From CALGYY01 sp964585485 (GTDB lineage: Bacteria; Bacteroidota; Bacteroidia; Bacteroidales; CAIWKO01), in contig CAZPDS010000019.1 in NCBI GenBank assembly GCA_964585485.1, forward strand, positions 1 to 38,008: DNA of 38,008 nt. The letters run 5' to 3'. Positions 32,929-38,008 of this stretch are shown piece after piece. The notes below the pieces were generated by a model. It did not search any database. It saw nothing but the letters and a program-made list of their open reading frames with translations, and was not told the DNA's origin. Made by a program: the position numbers and the translations under genes. Position 1 is the stretch's first letter. Each line of letters starts with the position of its first letter.

Positions 32929-33753
32929 CATTTTCGGGTGCACACTCATCACCGGAATCGGCGAATTATTGACCATCTGCTGCGCATAGGGCCCGAGCAG
33001 AATATTACCCGACGATTCCTGTTCCGTCATGATAATGATCAGGTCGGCGCTGATTTCTTTCGCGTACTCGATGGTGGCCGTGGTGTTATTATCCGGCTGT
33101 ACCGTGTGAACCACATGTTTCACGCCGTTTTCCTTCAGGTACTTCACCACCTGGTTGGTGTAACTCACCACCTGGGCCTGTACGGTTTTTAAACGGGATG
33201 AATGTATTTGAAGCACGTGAACCTCCGAGCAGAAGGACTTGGCAAACTCCATGGCAAAGGGGACTTTCTGCCGCGTAGAGGAGGAATTATCGATGGGGAG
33301 GACAATTTTGCGAATGCCCTTTTTCACATTGAAACTGTCACGAATGGTGATTACAGGACACTCGCAATTGGCTACAATTTTATTGGCATTGGATCCGATC
33401 CAGAAGGCCTCAAAACCCGAAACCCCATGGGCACCGGCCATCACCAGGAATGCATCGTGGTACTTGGCCATGTTAGCCACCTCTTTATACACCTTGCCTT
33501 TGCGCAGTTTAAACGTGATTTTTCCGGTTTTCAGCTTGGGCTGGAATTTCTTGACCCAGTCTTCCATCCGCTTTTTGGCCTCTTGCCGGACCTCAGTAAC
33601 TTCATTGTCATAAAGCGACTCATCGCTTTCAGGTTTGTCAACCCAGACCAGCGTAATGTCGGCGGATACCGTGTTAGCAATAATCACAGCATACTCCAGG
33701 GCGTGCTGGGAGTTCTTCGAGAAGTCGATAGCGACAATAATATTCCTTTTCAC
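32908..33753 (-). CDS. Tandem universal stress protein
   Basis: A 281-residue fusion of two UspA domains. The first (about 1-140) opens NIIVAIDFSKNSQHALEYA and contains MAGAHGVSGFEAFWIGSNANKIV, which keeps the G-2X-G-9X-G-S/N ATP-binding pattern. The second (about 147-281) opens RKIVLPIDNSSSTRQKVPFA and ends with GNILLGPYAQQMVNNSPIPVMSV, in which the nucleotide motif is weaker. Such tandem proteins bind ATP in one half and act as stress-linked regulators; the precise role here is unknown. It is divergent from ruvB across a 187-base region with a 9-base inverted repeat. Confidence 0.92.
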   Translation of the reverse strand: MKRNIIVAIDFSKNSQHALEYAVIIANTVSADITLVWVDKPESDESLYDNEVTEVRQEAKKRMEDWVKKFQPKLKTGKITFKLRKGKVYKEVANMAKYHDAFLVMAGAHGVSGFEAFWIGSNANKIVANCECPVITIRDSFNVKKGIRKIVLPIDNSSSTRQKVPFAMEFAKSFCSEVHVLQIHSSRLKTVQAQVVSYTNQVVKYLKENGVKHVVHTVQPDNNTTATIEYAKEISADLIIIMTEQESSGNILLGPYAQQMVNNSPIPVMSVHPKMLANLER

Positions 33754-33792
33754 GTTAGGTAATTTTTTAATGAATAATTTTTTGTTTTCGTG

Positions 33793-33836
33793 AAACGCAA
33801 CCTTTATACATCAAAACTACAAAAAAAGTTGCGTTT
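33793..33836. repeat. Inverted repeat flanking the usp promoter
   Basis: AAACGCAAC at 33793-33801 and GTTGCGTTT at 33828-33836 are perfect 9-base inverted copies, 26 bases apart, with the putative usp -7 box between them. The layout suggests a pair of operator half-sites or a long leader hairpin. Confidence 0.5.
33812..33819 (-). promoter_or_regulatory. Universal stress gene promoter, -7 element
   Basis: The minus strand reads TAGTTTTG, exact to TAnnTTTG. A TTTG at 33848-33845 is 25 bases upstream, longer than usual. The predicted leader is about 50 bases. Confidence 0.5.
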
Positions 33837-33911
33837 TGGTTTAACAAATTCACAAATACGTATACGAAAAGCGTTTTTTTTTCTTCCGGCGCTTTATCGG
33901 CCTACATTTCT

Positions 33912-33919
33912 TACTTTTG
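33912..33919 (+). promoter_or_regulatory. ruvB promoter, -7 element
   Basis: TACTTTTG, exact to consensus, 21 bases before the ruvB ATG. No clear -33 box in the T-rich sequence upstream. Confidence 0.55.
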
Positions 33920-33940
33920 TGATCTGTAGAAAGGTATTTT

Positions 33941-34978
33941 ATGATCAATGATTTACTGAACCCCGAAGAGGAAAATCTGAGTCCGGCCGAAAAGGAACTG
34001 GAGAAAGTGCTGCGCCCCTCGGCTTTCGATGATTTCAGCGGACAGGGGCAGGTGGTGGAGAACCTGAAAATTTTCGTGGAAGCGGCCCGTCAACGCGGCG
34101 AATCCCTGGATCACGTGCTTTTGCACGGACCTCCGGGGCTGGGAAAAACAACCCTCTCCTACATCATTGCCAACGAACTGGGGGTCGGCATTAAAGTTAC
34201 CTCCGGACCGGTGCTGGACAAGCCCGGGGAACTGGCCGGTTTGCTCACCAACCTCGAAAAAAACGACGTGCTCTTTATTGATGAAATCCACCGCCTGAGC
34301 CCCGTGGTGGAGGAATACCTTTACTCGGCCATGGAAGATTTCCGCATCGACCTCATGCTGGAAACCGGGCCCAACGCGCGCAGCATCCAGATTTCCCTGA
34401 ATCCTTTCACGCTGATAGGCGCCACCACCCGCTCGGGACTGCTGACGGCCCCCCTGCGTTCACGCTTCGGCATCAACTCCCGCTTATCTTACTACGACGC
34501 GGCGACCCTCGAGAAAATCATCCACCGTTCCTCCGCCATCCTGAACGTGCCCATCCATAAAAATGCAGCCGCCGAAATTGCCCGCCGCAGCCGCGGCACC
34601 CCCCGCATCGCCAATTTGCTGTTGCGCCGTGTACGCGACTTCGCCCAGATCAAAGGCGATGGATCCATCACCCACGCCATCGCAGAAATGGCGCTCACCG
34701 CCCTGAATGTGGACAAAAATGGCCTCGACGAGATGGATATCCGCATCCTGGCAACCATTATCGAAAAATTCAAAGGCGGCCCCGTGGGCCTCACCACCAT
34801 CGCCACGGCCGTTGGCGAAGACGCCGGCACCATCGAAGAAGTGTACGAACCCTTCCTCATCCAGGAAGGTTACCTGATGCGCACTCCCCGCGGACGCGAA
34901 GCTACCGAAGCGGCCTTCCGCCACCTCGGCAAAATTCCACCCCGCACCCAAAAGACCCTGTTCGACCCGGCATCCTGA
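33941..34978 (+). CDS. ruvB: Holliday junction branch migration ATPase RuvB
   Basis: Hexameric motor that drives junction migration with RuvA. The 345-residue protein has the Walker A loop LLHGPPGLGKTTLS (about 62-75), Walker B VLFIDEIHRLSPVVEEYLYSA (minus its ends), the RuvA-contact hairpin, sensor 1 GATTRSGLLTAPLRSRFG with the arginine finger, sensor 2 RRSRGTPRIANLLLRRVRDF, and the C-terminal winged helix (GYLMRTPRGREAT). The start ATG lies 21 bases after a -7 box. Two bases separate its stop from the next gene, so the downstream membrane protein is cotranscribed. Confidence 0.97.
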   Translation: MINDLLNPEEENLSPAEKELEKVLRPSAFDDFSGQGQVVENLKIFVEAARQRGESLDHVLLHGPPGLGKTTLSYIIANELGVGIKVTSGPVLDKPGELAGLLTNLEKNDVLFIDEIHRLSPVVEEYLYSAMEDFRIDLMLETGPNARSIQISLNPFTLIGATTRSGLLTAPLRSRFGINSRLSYYDAATLEKIIHRSSAILNVPIHKNAAAEIARRSRGTPRIANLLLRRVRDFAQIKGDGSITHAIAEMALTALNVDKNGLDEMDIRILATIIEKFKGGPVGLTTIATAVGEDAGTIEEVYEPFLIQEGYLMRTPRGREATEAAFRHLGKIPPRTQKTLFDPAS

Positions 34979-34980
34979 CC

Positions 34981-37116
34981 ATGGCCCACAAAAAACAAGC
35001 ATCGAATAAAATAACCTCCGAGGCCCTGAAACCACCGGCCAACGGACGCGAACGTTTCTTTCCCTTACTGGCCATCCTGCTGCCCTTCATCCTTTTCTTT
35101 CCCTCGGTCTTCGGTACCTTTCTTAATTGGGACGACAGCCTGTACGTGCTGAACAACCCCATGGTTCAGCAGTTCAGCTATGAACAAATCCGCACCATTT
35201 TCACCACCAGTTTCGACGGACACTACCATCCCCTGCTGCTGCTGTCCTTCGCTATCGATCACCTCATCGCCGGCAACAACGCCTGGTACTTCCATCTGAT
35301 CAACGTGCTGCTGCACGCCGCCAGCACCCTCCTCGTGTACCGCCTCGTGCTGCGCCTTAATCAGCGTCCCGGCGTGGCCCTGCTAACGGCCCTCTTCTGG
35401 TCAATGCACCCGCTTATGGTCGAATCCGTGGCCTGGATCACCGCCCGCAAAGACGTACTGTACGGCTTCTTCTTCCTGCTGTCGCTACTGATGTACCTGC
35501 GTTACCTCGATCAGCCGTCACGAAAACACCTCCTGCTGTCGCTCCTCTTCTTCCTGTTGTCCGCAGCATCGAAAGAACAGGCGGCCTTCCTGGCCCCTTC
35601 CTTACTGGCGGTGGATTACCTCCGCAAACGCGATCTGCGTAAAGCATCCGTGTGGCTTGAAAAAATTCCCTTCTTCCTGATCGCCCTCGCGTTCGGGCTG
35701 GCCGCGATATGGGCACAGTCACAAACCGGCTACCTGAAGCCCCTGAGCGGCGAGGCCGTATCCTTCGGAAACCGCCTGCTGCTGGGCTGTTCCGGACTAC
35801 TGATGTACCTGCTCAAATGGATCGCACCACTCAATCTATCGGCTTACTATCCCTACCCCTTCGACGCGTTGCAGCCTGCCCCCGCCCTCTTCTGGCTGAC
35901 GACCCTGTGCATTCCCGCCCTGTTGTTTTTGCTGATCTGGCTGCCGCGCAAATCGCGCAACATGACCTTCGGCCTCTGGTTTTTTCTCCTGAATATTTTC
36001 GTGATGTTGCGCTTACTGCAGGCCAATCCGGGCGACTTCTACATCGCCGAAAGGTATATGTACATCGCGGGCTTCGGGCTCGCCTTTGCCCTCGCCACCG
36101 GACTTTCAGCCCTGGTCGCCGAAACAGCGAAATACAGTCGCTTGCTCCTGCCCCTGGTCTTCATCCTTATCCTTACCTTCAGCGGGCTGGCCTACGCCCG
36201 CACGCTGGTATGGCGCGATAGCATGAGCCTGCTGAACAACACCCTGGCGCAGTTCCCCAAAGCTTACACGGCCCTCAATTGCCGCGGCGATCTCTACCTT
36301 GAACAGGGTAATGTTCCCGCCGCCCTGAACGACTTTGATCAGGCTGTGCGCCTCAACGCTTACAACGACCGGGCCTTCGCCAACCGTGGCCGGGCCCGCG
36401 CTATGGCCGGTAACCTGCCCGCGGCCCTGGAAGACCTGAACCGCGCCGTGGCCCTCGCACCCAGGGAAGCGGCCAATTACATCAACCGTGGCATCGCCCG
36501 CGACCTGAGCGGTGATCCCGAGGGCGCTTTCGCGGATATGAACACCGCCCTCCGCCTGCAACCCAACGTCCCGGACGCCTGGGCGGGTCGCGCGCGCATC
36601 AGCAGCCACCGCGGAAACTATGAAGACGCGCTGCGTGATTACCAGCGGGCTCTGCAGCTCAATCCCTCCAATGGCGCGTACTATGTCGGCCGTGGTTCCG
36701 CTTTCGCGGGAATGAACCAGCCGCAGGCCGCCGGAGCCGACTTCGAAAAAGCCCGCCAACTAGGCTTCTCCGGCGCTGAACTGGACTATCAACAAGGACT
36801 GCTCGCCTATCGGCAACAACAATTTCAAGCGGCCCTGGCCGACTTCACACGGCTTACAGAAAAACAACCCGGCAACGCCGCCGGCTGGGCCTACAAGGGC
36901 TTTGCTCTGTACAACCTCCAACGCTACACCGACGCCATCCAGAGCCTGAATGAAGCCGTACGTCTGGATCCCGGTGCTCACCTGGCCTACGCTATGCGTG
37001 GCATGGCCAGCATCAAGTCCGGCGATGTGCTCTCGGGCTGCTCCGACCTGCGCCTCGCCGCCAGCCTCGGCAACAGCGTGGCCGAAAACGAATACCGGAA
37101 ATACTGCGGAAACTAA
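34981..37116 (+). CDS. TMTC-like GT-C membrane protein with C-terminal TPR repeats
   Basis: A 711-residue protein. Residues 1-25 are basic and polar; from 26 to about 410 there are around ten hydrophobic helices; the rest is a row of seven or eight tetratricopeptide repeats (for example GDLYLEQGNVPAALNDFDQA). The first loop carries NWDDSLYV, with D51-D52 where GT-C glycosyltransferases have their catalytic acid, and later IAERYMYI, which resembles the ERYLY motif of eukaryotic TMTC protein O-mannosyltransferases; HPLMVESVAWITARKDVLYG is also shared with that family. I infer a lipid-sugar-dependent glycosyltransferase whose TPRs face the periplasm and hold the substrate. The donor and the acceptor are unknown. 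It sits between ruvB and queG, two and five bases from each. Confidence 0.75.
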   Translation: MAHKKQASNKITSEALKPPANGRERFFPLLAILLPFILFFPSVFGTFLNWDDSLYVLNNPMVQQFSYEQIRTIFTTSFDGHYHPLLLLSFAIDHLIAGNNAWYFHLINVLLHAASTLLVYRLVLRLNQRPGVALLTALFWSMHPLMVESVAWITARKDVLYGFFFLLSLLMYLRYLDQPSRKHLLLSLLFFLLSAASKEQAAFLAPSLLAVDYLRKRDLRKASVWLEKIPFFLIALAFGLAAIWAQSQTGYLKPLSGEAVSFGNRLLLGCSGLLMYLLKWIAPLNLSAYYPYPFDALQPAPALFWLTTLCIPALLFLLIWLPRKSRNMTFGLWFFLLNIFVMLRLLQANPGDFYIAERYMYIAGFGLAFALATGLSALVAETAKYSRLLLPLVFILILTFSGLAYARTLVWRDSMSLLNNTLAQFPKAYTALNCRGDLYLEQGNVPAALNDFDQAVRLNAYNDRAFANRGRARAMAGNLPAALEDLNRAVALAPREAANYINRGIARDLSGDPEGAFADMNTALRLQPNVPDAWAGRARISSHRGNYEDALRDYQRALQLNPSNGAYYVGRGSAFAGMNQPQAAGADFEKARQLGFSGAELDYQQGLLAYRQQQFQAALADFTRLTEKQPGNAAGWAYKGFALYNLQRYTDAIQSLNEAVRLDPGAHLAYAMRGMASIKSGDVLSGCSDLRLAASLGNSVAENEYRKYCGN

Positions 37117-37121
37117 AGCCC

Positions 37122-38008
37122 ATGCCGCCACTTGCGCCCAACGAGCTCGTACGAAAAATCAAGGATTATGCCCTGGAACTGGGCTTTTCCGCTTGTGGAA
37201 TCGCGCAGGCTCATCCCCTCACAAACGACCTGAACCATCTGAACGCCTGGCTTAGCAAGGGTTTCCACGGACGTATGCACTACATGGAACGCAATACCGA
37301 AAAACGCGGTGATCCCGCCAAGGTTCTGGAAGGCGCTTCATCCGTGATCTCTGTGCTGTTGCCCTACCCCGTCCACGATCCGGCACCCGGCGAAGCCTAC
37401 CGCATTGCCCGCTACGTCAACCAACGCGATTACCATATCGTAATCCGTGAAAAACTCGATGCGCTGATCCTACACATCCGCACCTTCGATCCACAGGCCC
37501 GTTCCATGGCCTTTGTCGACGCCGGCCCCGTCTTCGATAAACGCTGGGCCCAGGAGGCCGGACTGGGTTGGATCGGGAAGAACAGCCTGCTGATCAGCCC
37601 GGAATACGGCTCGTTTGTGAACATCGGCGAAATCATCACCACCCTTCATCTCCCGCCCGATGCACCCATGGAAGATCGCTGCGGTTCCTGCACCCGCTGT
37701 ATGCAGGCCTGTCCCACCAAGGCACTCACGGAGCCTCGCTGCCTCAACGCAACGCGCTGCATTGCCCATCTTACCATTGAAAACAAAGAAGGTTTTGATG
37801 AAAACACCCCGGCCGATTTCGGCGGATTTATTTTCGGTTGCGATATCTGCCAGGAGGCTTGCCCCTGGAATCAGCCGTCGCTGCTGGCCTCCACGCTGCC
37901 GGAAAAACCCACCGTCTTCAAGGGTATCGACTGGCAACAAATCAGCGAAGAGGAATTCCGTGAACGCTTCAGCGATACGCCCCTGATGCGATCCGGACTG
38001 AGCGGGCT
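37122..38008 (+). CDS. queG: Epoxyqueuosine reductase, cut by the window edge
   Basis: Last step of queuosine synthesis at tRNA position 34, reducing epoxyqueuosine with cobalamin and two iron-sulfur clusters. The 295 visible codons start at the ATG at 37122, five bases after the previous stop. Visible are the substrate/cobalamin-binding region RYVNQRDYHIVI, the proton donor D133 in FVDAGPVFDKRWAQEAGLGW followed by IGKNSLL, and two ferredoxin-like cluster motifs, C187-x2-C190-x2-C193-x3-C197P and C240-x2-C243-x3-C247P. The C-terminal end lies outside the window. Cobalamin dependence implies that the organism makes or imports B12. Confidence 0.95.
   Translation, partial: MPPLAPNELVRKIKDYALELGFSACGIAQAHPLTNDLNHLNAWLSKGFHGRMHYMERNTEKRGDPAKVLEGASSVISVLLPYPVHDPAPGEAYRIARYVNQRDYHIVIREKLDALILHIRTFDPQARSMAFVDAGPVFDKRWAQEAGLGWIGKNSLLISPEYGSFVNIGEIITTLHLPPDAPMEDRCGSCTRCMQACPTKALTEPRCLNATRCIAHLTIENKEGFDENTPADFGGFIFGCDICQEACPWNQPSLLASTLPEKPTVFKGIDWQQISEEEFRERFSDTPLMRSGLSG

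Noticed and set aside
1..38008. tRNA, rRNA, CRISPR arrays, insertion sequences, phage or defence genes
   Set aside because: I checked the intergenic stretches on both strands by eye and saw no cloverleaf, spaced repeat array, transposase or integrase; a dedicated search would be needed to exclude small ones.

Overview
The window reads as a chromosomal segment of a Bacteroidota bacterium, with no sign of a mobile element. Three things point there. It carries sprA, the giant type IX secretion translocon gene, in the ruvA-sprA-gcvH order familiar from that phylum. Start codons lack Shine-Dalgarno sequences. Many genes are preceded by the Bacteroidota promoter element TAnnTTTG, in a few cases with a TTG/TTTG -33 box about 20 bases upstream. 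Gliding/T9SS capacity, a class II aldolase, a malic enzyme, TonB pairs and RprXY-like regulation fit a free-living or host-associated member; I cannot place it below phylum level.

Layout. 1-3552 (minus strand) is a tight run cobB (sirtuin), mnmH (tRNA 2-selenouridine synthase), selD (selenophosphate synthetase), an exported lipoprotein msrB, and the start of an iron-dependent alcohol dehydrogenase cut by the window edge. 3680-15494 (plus) holds malic enzyme, ruvA, sprA (7.3 kb), gcvH, a VanZ-like membrane protein and two TonB-family genes. 15693-19047 (plus) holds recQ, a membrane-anchored OmpH/Skp-like protein and a MORN-type lipoprotein. 19063-20989 (minus) is a PagL-like outer-membrane hydrolase with a GIN-domain lipoprotein, divergent from mazG. 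21847-24622 (minus) is a histidine kinase, response regulator and ZIP metal transporter in one operon. 24883-28052 holds a FlK-like thioesterase, CorA, a secreted leucine-rich-repeat protein and ribF. 28231-32402 (plus) holds atpD-atpC with a terminator, a TPR/DUF6624-like secreted protein and fba with a terminator. 32468-33753 (minus) holds a SPOR protein and a tandem universal stress protein. 33941-38008 (plus) holds ruvB, a TMTC-like GT-C/TPR membrane protein and queG, cut by the window edge.

No tRNA, rRNA, CRISPR array, insertion sequence or phage gene was seen. Most genes are housekeeping. The parts most worth a second look are the sirtuin/selenium operon, the kinase-regulator-ZIP operon whose sensor domain is histidine-rich, the mirror-image divergent promoters at mazG, the PagL/GIN pair, and the TMTC-like protein between ruvB and queG. 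I did not find a clear-cut undescribed defence or mobile system; the candidates are new combinations of known families.
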